Positions 42,219-50,672 of a DNA stretch of 64,000 bases are shown here, in pieces (within the stretch, counting starts at the first letter, position 1; every line of letters starts with the position of its first letter). Location of the stretch: contig SLUK01000008.1 in NCBI GenBank assembly GCA_004340125.1, positions 1 through 64,000 of the forward strand. Direction: 5' to 3'. The notes under the pieces were generated by a model, which saw nothing but the letters and a program-made list of their open reading frames with translations, was not told the origin of the DNA and did no database searches. The stretch comes from Harryflintia acetispora (GTDB lineage Bacteria > Bacillota > Clostridia > Oscillospirales > Ruminococcaceae). Both the position numbers and the translations under genes were made by a program.

Positions 42219-43106
42219 CTATTTCGCGGCCGCCTCACGCTCGGCCTCGGCGAAAATGGGATCGAAAAAGCTCTGGGTGGTGACCCCGTACGGGCGGTTA
42301 TAGCGCCCGAGCTCGCGCAGGCTCTCGGGCTCGCCGCGGGTGACGGTGTTGACCCGCTCGGCCACCCCCATGGTCATCGTGAAGCCCAGCTCGTCGAGCA
42401 CCGCCCTGGCGTCCTCATCCAGGAAGCCGAAGGGATAGGCAAAGACGGTGGGCGTCTTGCCGGTGGCCATCTCGAGCAGCTGCTGGTTGGTCCCGATATC
42501 CTCCCGCAGCGCCTTCTGATAGTCCGCCTTGCTCTCCCCCGCCTTACGGCGCACGCCCGCGCGGGGGCTGGATTCCTCGTGCATGTCGTAGGTGTGGTTG
42601 GCGATCTCGAACACCCCGCTCTCGAACATCTGGCGCAGCTCATCCCAGGTGGCGTGGGCGTAGTTCACGTTGTCGTCGTCGATCTCGGAATAGTATTCGC
42701 TGTGGATCCCGATCACCGCGAGGATTCCCTTCATCCCGTACTTCTTGAGCGCCGGGTAGGCGTAGACAAAGCTGCTCTTATACCCGTCGTCGAAGGTGAT
42801 GAGGATCGGGCGCTCGGGCAGCTCGCCCTCCCCGGCGACATAGGCTTGCAGCTCGGCCGCCGAGACGGGCGTATAGCCGCGCTCCTGGATGTAGCGCAAA
42901 TCCTCGTCGAGCTGCTTGGGCGAGATGACATAGTCCCCCAGCATATCGGATTGGTTTAACACATGGTGGTACATCACTGCGGGCAGCCGCACACTTTCGG
43001 GCTTTGCGGCCACCATCTTAATCCCGCCCGGTACCGCCAGGAAGAGTATGAGCGCGGCGAGCAGCGAGCAGCCGCCAATCAGCAGCCATTTTGGTATGCG
43101 TAACAT
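42219..43106 (-). CDS. Polysaccharide deacetylase family protein (membrane-anchored)
   Basis: A 295-residue NodB-type (CE4) hydrolase with one N-terminal membrane segment (about 8-25). Motifs: AVMYHHV, ILITFDDGY (catalytic base and first metal Asp), the metal-binding NHTYDMH, and FAYPFG. CE4 enzymes deacetylate N-acetylglucosamine in peptidoglycan, chitin or other polymers; the HTxxxH spacing is met. The start at the ATG 43104-43106 is preceded by GGGGGA; an upstream TTG has no ribosome-binding site. It is divergent from citramalate synthase. Confidence 0.88.
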   Translation of the reverse strand: MLRIPKWLLIGGCSLLAALILFLAVPGGIKMVAAKPESVRLPAVMYHHVLNQSDMLGDYVISPKQLDEDLRYIQERGYTPVSAAELQAYVAGEGELPERPILITFDDGYKSSFVYAYPALKKYGMKGILAVIGIHSEYYSEIDDDNVNYAHATWDELRQMFESGVFEIANHTYDMHEESSPRAGVRRKAGESKADYQKALREDIGTNQQLLEMATGKTPTVFAYPFGFLDEDARAVLDELGFTMTMGVAERVNTVTRGEPESLRELGRYNRPYGVTTQSFFDPIFAEAEREAAAK

Positions 43107-43191
43107 GGAATCCCCCGCTTTCAATAACCATTGCTACAGTTTATGCCCATTTTCCCGCAAACATGCTTCCCGGCGGGGCGGGCCCGGCGTT

Positions 43192-43220
43192 TGACAGAAG
43201 AGGGGGCGGGGAGTAAAATA
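43192..43220 (+). promoter_or_regulatory. Promoter of citramalate synthase
   Basis: Perfect TTGACA, 17-bp spacer, TAAAAT, about 62 bp upstream of the start codon. The leader is too short for a T-box. Confidence 0.8.
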
Positions 43221-43282
43221 AACAGCATGATTCGATCCCATTTTGTGTCTGCCGGGCGGCCCGGCAAGAAATGGAGGCTGGC

Positions 43283-44857
43283 ATGAGGAACCTTGAGATC
43301 TTCGACTCCACCCTGCGCGACGGGGCGCAGGCGCGCAACATCTCGTTCACGGTGGAGGATAAGCTCAATATCGTGCGCGCGCTCGACGCGCTGGGGGTGC
43401 GCTACATCGAGGCGGGCAACCCCACCTCCAACCCCAAGGACCTGGAATTTTTCACGCGCGCCGCGCTTCTGCACCTGCAAAACGCCGAGCTGGTGGCCTT
43501 CGGCTCGACGCGGCACCGGGAGCGCACGCCGCAGGACGACCCGCTGCTGCAGCGGCTCCTGGGCGCCGGGACCGGCACGGTGGCCATCTTCGGCAAGAGC
43601 TCCGAGCTGCATGCGCGCGAGGTGCTGGGCGTCAGCCTGGAGGAAAACCTGCACATGATCGAGGAGACGGTGCGCTACTGCGTGCAGAACGGCAAGCAGG
43701 TCATCTTTGACGGCGAGCACTTCTTCGACGGCTACAAGCAAAACCCCGACTACGCCATGCGCACCCTGCAAGCGGCGGCTTCGGCCGGGGCCATGCGGCT
43801 GGTGCTCTGCGACACCAACGGCGGCTGCTTCCCGGACGAGATCGCCGAGATCACCGGCAAGGCGGTTGCCCGCTTTGGCGGGATGGTGGGGATCCACTGC
43901 CACGACGACACGGGCTGCGCCGTGGCCGGCAGCCTGATGGCGGTCGGGGCGGGCGCTGTGCAGGTGCAGGGCACCTTCATCGGCTTCGGCGAGCGCTGCG
44001 GCAACGCCAACCTTTCCGCCGTCATCCCCAGCCTGCAATTAAAGCGGGGGTACGCCTGCATCCCCGAGGGGCAGCTCTGCGAGCTGACCGCCACCGCCCG
44101 CTATGTCGCCGAGGTGGCCAACATCGTCCTGCCCGCCCAGCTGCCCTATGTCGGGGCCAGCGCCTTCGCCCACAAGGGCGGCATGCACATCGACGGGGTG
44201 ACAAAACTTCGCTCTTCGTTCGAGCATGTCGACCCCGCGTCGGTGGGCAATGAGCGGGACCTGCTGCTCTCCGAAATGTCGGGGCGCACCTCGCTGCTGC
44301 ATAAGATCCGCGCCTTCGCGCCCGGGCTGCGCAAGGACAGCGCGCAGGTCGCGCAGCTGATGGACATCCTCAAGAGGCTGGAGTTCGAGGGGTACCAGTT
44401 CGAGTCGGCCTCCGCCAGCTTCGAGCTGGTGGTGCTGCGGCACCTGGAGCTCTTTTCGTCCCCCTACAGGGTCGAGCTTTTCAGGATCGTGGGCGAACAG
44501 GCCGATAAGCAGGAAAGCAAGCTCTCCTCGGCCATCGTCAAGGTGCAAGTCGGCGAGCGCAGCGAAATCACCGCCGCCGAGGGCCAGGGCCCGGTCAACG
44601 CCCTGGATAAGGCGCTGCGTAAGGCGCTCGAGGTCTTTTACCCCGAAATCCGGGACATCCGGCTGGTGGACTACAAGGTGCGGGTGATGGAGCCGCAGCG
44701 CGCCACCGCCGCCAAGGTGCGGGTCTTCATCGAGACCACCGACGGGGCCGCCTCCTGGACCACGGTGGGGGTCTCGACCGACATCATCAACGCCAGCTTC
44801 AAGGCGCTGACCGATTCGATGGACTACAAGCTCTACCGCTCCGCGAAGGGGCTGTAG
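43283..44857 (+). CDS. cimA: (R)-citramalate synthase
   Basis: CimA condenses pyruvate and acetyl-CoA to citramalate, the first step of the threonine-independent isoleucine route. The 524-residue enzyme has the HMGL-type TIM barrel: EIFDSTLRDGAQ, GNPTSNPKDLEFF, FDGEHFFDGY, metal-binding HCHDDTG and FGERCGNANL, and GGMHIDG. A C-terminal LeuA-type regulatory dimer domain (about 400-520) includes ALDKALRKAL. The family splits between citramalate and isopropylmalate synthases; the length and FDGEHFFDGY favour CimA. GGAGG precedes the ATG at 43283; an ATG four codons upstream overlaps that sequence. Isoleucine feedback control is expected. Confidence 0.92.
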   Translation: MRNLEIFDSTLRDGAQARNISFTVEDKLNIVRALDALGVRYIEAGNPTSNPKDLEFFTRAALLHLQNAELVAFGSTRHRERTPQDDPLLQRLLGAGTGTVAIFGKSSELHAREVLGVSLEENLHMIEETVRYCVQNGKQVIFDGEHFFDGYKQNPDYAMRTLQAAASAGAMRLVLCDTNGGCFPDEIAEITGKAVARFGGMVGIHCHDDTGCAVAGSLMAVGAGAVQVQGTFIGFGERCGNANLSAVIPSLQLKRGYACIPEGQLCELTATARYVAEVANIVLPAQLPYVGASAFAHKGGMHIDGVTKLRSSFEHVDPASVGNERDLLLSEMSGRTSLLHKIRAFAPGLRKDSAQVAQLMDILKRLEFEGYQFESASASFELVVLRHLELFSSPYRVELFRIVGEQADKQESKLSSAIVKVQVGERSEITAAEGQGPVNALDKALRKALEVFYPEIRDIRLVDYKVRVMEPQRATAAKVRVFIETTDGAASWTTVGVSTDIINASFKALTDSMDYKLYRSAKGL

Positions 44858-44862
44858 CAGAC

Positions 44863-44893
44863 GGGCCGCCGGCAAATGCCGGCGGCCCATTTA
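44863..44893. terminator. Bidirectional terminator between cimA and GLUG gene D
   Basis: A 12-bp stem (GGGCCGCCGGCA with TGCCGGCGGCCC) with a two-base centre, followed by ATTTATA; it lies between convergent genes. Confidence 0.75.
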
Positions 44894-44913
44894 TACTATG
44901 TTTGTCTTTCCCG

Positions 44914-46227
44914 TCAGGAATTGCCTTGAAACACCTTGAGCACCGGGGCGCTCACCGTCGCCCAGCCGCCGTTATAAGTCGGGCGTTGGTAACTGCCGGT
45001 GGTCCACACGGATTTATCGAAACCGGCGGGCAGGGAGGCCAGGGACGACAGTCCCGCCGCGCCCGGGCTGCTGGGATTGTGCCCCTGCCCATTGCTAAAG
45101 TCCCCCACCGCATAGGCGGGACAGCCGGCCGTCCCGGTCAGCCAGTAGTTGCCCGAGGACTGGATCGTGCCGGCTCCCCAGGCAGACCCCGTCCACATGG
45201 AAAGGCTTCCCACCAGGCTGCCCAGGCCATACTGTTGGTTGGTATAATAAAACTGATAATCGGCGGCTGTGTAGCAACCGGTGATGACAGGCGGGACACC
45301 TCCTGACTCTTTCAACGCAACGCCCATCAGGCCGCCCATAAAGGGGGCATTGTAGGCGCGGGTATTGCTCAGGGAACCCGCGAAATAACAGTTATCCAGT
45401 CTGTTTCTAAAGCTCCCCTTGCCGATCAGCCCTCCACAGACAGAATTATATGCATCGGTGCGTACCGATGCGAGCGCAAAGCATTCACTGATCTGCGTCG
45501 CATTGGCTTCCGCGGCAAAAGCCCCCGCGCTACTTGTTCCTACGATGGAGGAGCTCCCGGCGATCCCCAGAGCGCGGATGGTCGCGCCGTCGGTGCTCTC
45601 GAAGAGCCCCGCCTTTCCGGAGGTTGCAACCTGGAGGTTGTTGATCACATGGCCGCCCCCGTCGTATACCCCGCTAAAGGTCCCGATGGGCGTCCAGCTC
45701 CCGGACAGGCTGATGTTCTCTGTCTGCAAAAAGCAGGCGGAGAGGTGCACGCCGAGGTGGGCGAGCTGCCGCCCGTCCGTGACCCGGTAGGGGGAGGACA
45801 CCGTGCCCTTACCGGCATAGAAAGCCCCCGCCGTCCCCGCCGGGCAGCCGCAGGTGGGCGCGGTGGTAAAGACTTTCGTGGCCATCGCTTCCCGGTCGAA
45901 CGCCTCCCGCCCCGGCATGACGTGGGCCGTCACACAGAGCGTCCAGGTGCTCGGGCCGCTCAGGTTGTGGCGCAGCGGCAGATGCACCGTCCCGGCCGAG
46001 GCGATGGTCACCTCGGCCGTCACCTCGGGGCTGCCCGCCGCGTTCCCGCCCTCATAGAGCGCGAAGGTATAACGGCTGGTGCGCGCCGAGGGGGTGAAGG
46101 GGATGTCCACGCCGTAGTCGCAGCTGTAGCCGCCCTGCACCTCCACCGTCACGCCGCTGGCCGCCGCAGAGAGCCCCAACAAAAGGCAGAGGGAAACCGC
46201 CGCCAGAGCGAAAAATTTCTTTGTCAT
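44914..46227 (-). CDS. Secreted GLUG-repeat protein, member D
   Basis: A 437-residue exported protein from the ATG at 46225-46227 (AAAGGAG upstream): signal peptide (TKKFFALAAVSLCLLLGLSAAAS), conserved beta-rich domain (GGYSCDYGVDIPFTPSART, YTFALYEGG), CGCPAGTAGAFYAGKGT and the SPYRVTDGRQLAHLG junction. A variable Gly/Ser-rich half follows with GLUG-like motifs (VCGGLIGKGSFRNRLDNCYF, GGLMGVALKESGGVPPVITG). The end (SVWTTGSYQRP...APVLKVFQGNS) departs from the usual FDH/FNH. It is more diverged from B and C than they are from each other and closest to E in the constant half. It sits between cimA and purB with its own switch and terminators. Confidence 0.86.
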   Translation of the reverse strand: MTKKFFALAAVSLCLLLGLSAAASGVTVEVQGGYSCDYGVDIPFTPSARTSRYTFALYEGGNAAGSPEVTAEVTIASAGTVHLPLRHNLSGPSTWTLCVTAHVMPGREAFDREAMATKVFTTAPTCGCPAGTAGAFYAGKGTVSSPYRVTDGRQLAHLGVHLSACFLQTENISLSGSWTPIGTFSGVYDGGGHVINNLQVATSGKAGLFESTDGATIRALGIAGSSSIVGTSSAGAFAAEANATQISECFALASVRTDAYNSVCGGLIGKGSFRNRLDNCYFAGSLSNTRAYNAPFMGGLMGVALKESGGVPPVITGCYTAADYQFYYTNQQYGLGSLVGSLSMWTGSAWGAGTIQSSGNYWLTGTAGCPAYAVGDFSNGQGHNPSSPGAAGLSSLASLPAGFDKSVWTTGSYQRPTYNGGWATVSAPVLKVFQGNS

Positions 46228-46263
46228 GCTGACTGCTCCTTTCCCGGAAGCGGGCGCCAAAAA

Positions 46264-46290
46264 GACCACTAGTATAGCCAGCTTGGGGCC
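46264..46290 (-). repeat. Gene-proximal recombination site, locus D
   Basis: Read toward the gene: inner arm GGCCCCAAGCT, core GGCTA, outer arm TACTAGTGGTC. AGCTGGCTAT is shared exactly with the distal site of the same locus. Confidence 0.75.
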
Positions 46291-46439
46291 GTCCATTCCG
46301 GGGAAGTGAAGCGAAAATCAACGGTTTTGCTTGTAAAAGGTGGAAAAACAGGATATAATTAGGGTAAGAATAGAAATCCTTGGAAGAAGTGCCGGAGTAT
46401 GGCGCGAACAAGGGCAAAGAAATGACCGTTAGCTGGCTA
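46275..46439. promoter_or_regulatory. Invertible promoter segment of GLUG gene D (OFF orientation)
   Basis: This 165-bp segment between the two GGCTA cores has its single strong promoter directed away from gene D, toward the 3' end of purB. It has the same length and internal layout as the segments of C and E although most of the sequence has diverged. Confidence 0.72.
46331..46359 (+). promoter_or_regulatory. Sigma-A promoter inside the locus D invertible segment
   Basis: TTGTAA, 17-bp spacer ending ACAGGA, perfect TATAAT followed by TAGGG, directed away from gene D. The OFF transcript would be about 90 bases. Confidence 0.8.
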
Positions 46440-46455
46440 TGCTAACGGTCATTTT
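46421..46455. terminator. Terminator of purB and of the locus D OFF transcript
   Basis: A 13-bp perfect stem (AATGACCGTTAGC with GCTAACGGTCATT) with a 7-base loop, then TTTT; the opposite strand has TTTCTTT. The loop contains the recombination core GGCTA. Confidence 0.82.
46424..46450 (+). repeat. Distal recombination site, locus D
   Basis: Inner arm GACCGTTAGCT, core GGCTA, outer arm TGCTAACGGTC. The stem arms differ from loci B and C (TT/AA instead of CA/TG) yet still pair perfectly with each other, a compensatory change. Confidence 0.78.
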
Positions 46456-46476
46456 CAGCTTTTATGCAGATAGGGC

Positions 46477-47907
46477 TCAGACGCTGAGCTCGACCTTGCC
46501 GCCCAGGCAGTCCGGGTTGGCTTTTAAGATGGGCTCGACCTTTTCACAGAGGAAGCGCTCGACCTGCTCGGGCGCGCGGCCCACAAAGTTTTCGGGCACC
46601 AGAACCTCCAGGATTTCCTCGCGCCGCAGCCCGAACGCCTCGTCGGCGCAGATGCGCTCGATCAGGTCGTTCTCTCCCCCTTCTTCCTTGACCACCTTGG
46701 CCGCGGCCAGGGCATGCTGCCGGATCCGCTCGTGGAGCTCCTGCCGGTCCCCGCCCTTCTTGACCGCGTGCATCATGATGTTCTCGCTGGCCATGAAGGG
46801 CAGCTCGCGCATCACCCGCTGGCGGATCACCTTGGGGTAGACCACCAGCCCGTCGCAGACGTTCAAAAGGATCCCTAAAATCGCATCCACCCCGAGGAAG
46901 GCCTGCGCCACCGCGATCCGCTTGTTGGCCGAGTCGTCGAGGGTGCGCTCGAACCACTGGGTCCCGGCGGTGAAGGCGGGATTCAACACCTCGACCATCA
47001 CGTAGCGCGCCAGGGCGGTGATCCGCTCGCAGCGCATGGGATTGCGCTTATAGGGCATGGCGGACGAGCCGATCTGATTCTTCTCGAACGGCTCCTCCAT
47101 CTCCTTGAAGTTGGCCAGAATCCGCAGGTCGTTTGAAAACTTCATCGCGCTCTGGGCGATCCCGGAAAGGGTGCTGCAAATGCCGTAGTCCACCTTGCGC
47201 GAATAGGTCTGGCCCGAGACGGCGACCGAGGACCGAAAGCCCATCTCTTCGCAGATAAAGCGGTCGAGCGCGTCGATCTTTTCCCCATCCCCGTCGAAGA
47301 GCTCCATAAAGCTCGCCTGGGTGCCGGTGGTGCCCTTCACCCCGCGCAGCTCGAGGCGCGAGAGGCGGTACTCGAGCTCATCCAGGTCGTAGAGCAGCTC
47401 GTTCAGCCACAGCGTCGCCCGCTTGCCGACGGTGGTCAGCTGTGCGGGCTGCAGGTGGGTATAGGCCAGGGCGGGCAGGTCCTTATATTCGCGTGCGAAG
47501 TTCGAGAGCAGCCCGATCACCCCGATGAGTTTTTTACGCACCAGCTTCATCGCCTCGCGCATGATGATCACATCGGTGTTGTCCCCGACATAGCAGCTGG
47601 TGGCGCCCAGGTGGATGATCCCCTTGGCCCCCGGGCACTGCACGCCGTAGGCGTAGACGTGGCTCATCACGTCGTGGCGGCACTCCTTCTCCCGCTGGCG
47701 CGCCACGTCGTAGTTGATGTCCTCGGCATGGGCCTCGAGCTCGGCGATCTGGCTATCCGAAATCGGCAGCCCCAGCTTCTGCTCGCCCTTGGCCAGTGCG
47801 ATCCAGAGCCTGCGCCAGGTTTTGAATTTCATATCGGCCGAGAAGAGGTACTGCATCTCGTCGCTCGCGTACCGGGTGGAAAACGGGCTTTCATATTTCT
47901 GCTGCAT
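46477..47907 (-). CDS. purB: Adenylosuccinate lyase
   Basis: PurB cleaves SAICAR and adenylosuccinate in purine synthesis. The 476-residue protein has the fumarase/aspartase superfamily motifs HLGATSCYVGDNTD, THLQPAQLTTVGKR, KGTTGTQASF and the signature loop GSSAMPYKRNP, with the catalytic Ser of SSAM. Length fits the longer PurB subfamily. A GGAGGG sequence precedes the ATG. It is alone, not in a pur operon. Confidence 0.96.
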   Translation of the reverse strand: MQQKYESPFSTRYASDEMQYLFSADMKFKTWRRLWIALAKGEQKLGLPISDSQIAELEAHAEDINYDVARQREKECRHDVMSHVYAYGVQCPGAKGIIHLGATSCYVGDNTDVIIMREAMKLVRKKLIGVIGLLSNFAREYKDLPALAYTHLQPAQLTTVGKRATLWLNELLYDLDELEYRLSRLELRGVKGTTGTQASFMELFDGDGEKIDALDRFICEEMGFRSSVAVSGQTYSRKVDYGICSTLSGIAQSAMKFSNDLRILANFKEMEEPFEKNQIGSSAMPYKRNPMRCERITALARYVMVEVLNPAFTAGTQWFERTLDDSANKRIAVAQAFLGVDAILGILLNVCDGLVVYPKVIRQRVMRELPFMASENIMMHAVKKGGDRQELHERIRQHALAAAKVVKEEGGENDLIERICADEAFGLRREEILEVLVPENFVGRAPEQVERFLCEKVEPILKANPDCLGGKVELSV

Positions 47908-48001
47908 GGTGGTCCCTCCGTAATAGTTTGACAGTCCTTGGATGGTTTTATCATATCATAAGGGAGAGAAAAAGGAAATCTCCTTTTTGGCCTTCTATCC
48001 G

Positions 48002-48037
48002 AAAAACCGGGCCTGCCGCTTTTGCGGCAGGCCCGGT
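48002..48037 (-). terminator. Terminator of the aspartate aminotransferase gene
   Basis: A 14-bp stem (ACCGGGCCTGCCGC with GCGGCAGGCCCGGT), loop TTTT, and five T residues on the minus strand. Confidence 0.88.
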
Positions 48038-48053
48038 CCGGCCTTATACAATG

Positions 48054-49337
48054 TTAGTCGGCCAGCAGCCGCTCGGCGGCCGCGAGCTTCAGACACAGGG
48101 TGAAGAGCCTGGCCGCGACCTCGAGCTCCCGCAGCTCGGGATAGGTCGGCGCAAGGCGGATGTTTTGGTCCTGCGGATCCTTCCCATAGGGGAAGGCCGC
48201 CCCAGCCCCGGTGAGGACCACCCCGGCCTCCTTGCAGAGCTGTACCGTGCGCTTGGCGCAGCCGGGCAGGGTGTCCACCGAGATGAAATACCCGCCCGCC
48301 GGGTCGGTCCAGCTGGCGATGCCAAGGCCCCCGAGCTCTTCCCGGAGGGTGCCGAGCACCAGCTCGAACTTCGGGCGGATGACGGCCGCGTGGCGCTTCA
48401 TGTGCTGCAGCACCCCGTCCTTATCCTTAAAGAAGCGCACATGCTGCAGCTGGTTCACCTTGTCGAAGCAGATGACCTGCACCGACATCTGCTTCTTGAT
48501 CAGCTCGATATTCCGTTCGCTCGCCGCCATGGCGCAGATCCCGCCGCCCGAGAAGGAAACCTTGGAGGTCGAGCAGAACTCGAACACCATGTCCTCGCTG
48601 CCGTACTCCTTGCAGGCCTCAAAGATGTTGTAAAGCTTCGGCGCGCGCTCGGGATAGAGGTCGTGCACCACATACGCGTTGTCCCAGAAGATGCGGAAGT
48701 CGTCCGCCGCGGGGCGAAGGGCTGCGAAGCGCCGCACCACCGCGTCGGAGTAGACGATCCCGCCGGGATTCGAGTACTTCGGCACGCACCAGATCCCCTT
48801 GACGGACGGGTCGCTGTTCACATACTGCTCGACGAGGTCCATGTCCGGGCCGTTTTCGTCCATCGGGATGCCCACCATCTCGATCCCCAACTGCTCGGTG
48901 ATGGCGAAGTGCCTATCATACCCCGGCACCGGGCAGAGGAATTTGAGCTTGCCCTGCCTGATCCAAGGCTCCTTGCCGCCGTACACCCCCAGCAGCAGGG
49001 CGCGCACCACGGTGTCGTACATCATGTTGAGGCTGGAGGTCCCGCCGATGATGATCATCCCGGGCTCCACCTCCAGAATATCGGCGAAAATCTTCTTTGC
49101 CTCGGGCAGGCCGTCCATCATGCCGTAGTTGCGGGTATCCACCCCGCCGCTGACCATCCCGCTGCCCTTATGTAAAATGTCGAGCATCCCCATCGTCAGA
49201 TCGAGCTGCTCGGGAGAGGGCTTCCCCCGCGACATATCCAATTTCAGGTTCTGTGCCTTGTAGCCCTCATACTGGGCTTTGAGATCCTCACACAGGCCGA
49301 GGAGCTGCTCCTTAGAAAGGCTTTGATACTGTTCCAT
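48054..49337 (-). CDS. Aspartate aminotransferase, class Ic
   Basis: A 427-residue PLP-dependent fold type I enzyme of the subclass called class Ic aspartate aminotransferase. The early motif LDMSRGKPSPEQLDLTMGML is diagnostic, followed by GGTSSLNMMYD, CVPKYSNPGGIVYSD, WDNAYVVHDL and the PLP-lysine segment STSKVSFSGGG. It should interconvert aspartate and 2-oxoglutarate with oxaloacetate and glutamate, linking to the citrate synthase product at 9-10 kb. A GGGAGG sequence precedes the ATG. It appears monocistronic. Confidence 0.9.
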   Translation of the reverse strand: MEQYQSLSKEQLLGLCEDLKAQYEGYKAQNLKLDMSRGKPSPEQLDLTMGMLDILHKGSGMVSGGVDTRNYGMMDGLPEAKKIFADILEVEPGMIIIGGTSSLNMMYDTVVRALLLGVYGGKEPWIRQGKLKFLCPVPGYDRHFAITEQLGIEMVGIPMDENGPDMDLVEQYVNSDPSVKGIWCVPKYSNPGGIVYSDAVVRRFAALRPAADDFRIFWDNAYVVHDLYPERAPKLYNIFEACKEYGSEDMVFEFCSTSKVSFSGGGICAMAASERNIELIKKQMSVQVICFDKVNQLQHVRFFKDKDGVLQHMKRHAAVIRPKFELVLGTLREELGGLGIASWTDPAGGYFISVDTLPGCAKRTVQLCKEAGVVLTGAGAAFPYGKDPQDQNIRLAPTYPELRELEVAARLFTLCLKLAAAERLLAD

Positions 49338-49445
49338 CTGCGATTCCTCCCAAAAATAGTCCTACCAACCCTAGATCTCCATATCCAATCATCCGTGCCG
49401 GCACAACCACATGCCGGCTCTATCGTCTCGCGTCTGCGTTATTGT

Positions 49446-50672
49446 CTAGCGTATCTGCCGGTAAATCTCCTCGAGCGGCACCCCGTTTTTGATCGCCGCC
49501 TCGCGCGCGCTCTCATATTCGGGGTACACCTTGCTGATCGCCCCGTAGGTGCAGCGCTTGACCTTAATTTCACCGTACCTGGTCATAAGCGTTTCGGCCT
49601 CGCGGCGCATACAGGTCCTTTTAACAGTGTATTCCCGCAGCCCGATGGTGGTGCTGTGCAAAAAGATGGTCTCGACCGCACGCTCCTTGAGCTCTTTTTT
49701 GCACAGTACGGTGAGCAGGTTCGCCGGGCGGTTCTTTTTCATAAAGATGGGGGTGAAGTGCGCGTCGGCCACCCCGAGCTCAAAGAGGCGCTCCATCAAA
49801 AAGGAGAGCTGCTCGGGGGTGCTGTCGTCGATTGCCGTCTCCAGCACCTCGATGGTCTCATCCCCTCCGGCCTCCCGCACCAGCATGGCCCGTAGGACGT
49901 TGGCATGGGGGAAGTCCTTCTTGCCGCCGCCGTAGCCGACGCGCAAAACGCTCAGCCCGTCCGGGGTTTTGTATTCATCCGCCAGCGCCGCGACGGCCGC
50001 CCCGGTGGGGGTCACCATCTCGCCCTCGGCGTCGGTGATCACAAGGGGGATCCCGCAGCGACGGGCGATCTCGAGCGTCGCCGGGGCGGGGACGGGCATC
50101 TTCCCATGCTGGCACCAGACGTAGCCGGTGCCCTCGCTAAGCGGGGAGCAGATGATCCGATCGATCCCAAGGTCGTCCAGGCAATAGGCCACCGACAGGA
50201 TGTCGATGATCGAGTCGATCGCCCCGACCTCATGAAAATGCACCTCATCAATCGGCAGCCCGTGCACCTGCGCCTCGGCCTCGGCCACAAAGCCGAACAT
50301 CTTTTTCGCCAGCTCCTTAGCCCTTTCGCTCAGGGTGCTCGCGTCGATGATCGCCGTCACGTCCGAAAGTCCCCGGTGGACATGCGGGTGGTGATGGTGA
50401 TGGTCATGCTCGTGCGGATGGTCATGGGAATGCTCATGGTCATGCTCATGCGGATGGTCATGGGCATTGCCGTCCTCCTCGAGGTGGACGTCGAAGTCGC
50501 AGCAGCGTATTCCGCATTTTTCCTTCTGCGAGATATGTACATGATAGCCGTCCACCGGCAGGGCATGGAGCATTTTTTGCAGCCCCTCGGCGTTCGCCCC
50601 CAAATCCAACAGGGCCGCCGCGCTCATGTCCCCGCTGATCCCGGACAGGCATTCCAGATACAGGGTCGCCAT
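49446..50672 (-). CDS. larC: LarC, nickel-pincer cofactor cyclometallase
   Basis: LarC inserts nickel into pyridinium-3,5-bisthiocarboxylic acid mononucleotide, using CTP, to complete the cofactor of lactate racemase-type enzymes. The 408-residue protein starts LYLECLSGISGDMSAAALLDLG, has a nickel-binding His-rich stretch (residues 71-99, alternating His/Asp/Glu/Pro), HFHEVGAIDSIIDI, ATLEIARR, GYGGGKKDFP and FHxT-like FLHSTTIGLREY. In Lactiplantibacillus the gene is read through a programmed frameshift (larC1/larC2); here it is one continuous frame. Its ATG overlaps the larE stop codon (TGATG). Confidence 0.94.
   Translation of the reverse strand: MATLYLECLSGISGDMSAAALLDLGANAEGLQKMLHALPVDGYHVHISQKEKCGIRCCDFDVHLEEDGNAHDHPHEHDHEHSHDHPHEHDHHHHHPHVHRGLSDVTAIIDASTLSERAKELAKKMFGFVAEAEAQVHGLPIDEVHFHEVGAIDSIIDILSVAYCLDDLGIDRIICSPLSEGTGYVWCQHGKMPVPAPATLEIARRCGIPLVITDAEGEMVTPTGAAVAALADEYKTPDGLSVLRVGYGGGKKDFPHANVLRAMLVREAGGDETIEVLETAIDDSTPEQLSFLMERLFELGVADAHFTPIFMKKNRPANLLTVLCKKELKERAVETIFLHSTTIGLREYTVKRTCMRREAETLMTRYGEIKVKRCTYGAISKVYPEYESAREAAIKNGVPLEEIYRQIR

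Noticed and set aside
49446..50672. Programmed frameshift in larC
   Set aside because: Both halves of LarC are in one continuous frame of 408 codons, so no frameshift is needed.
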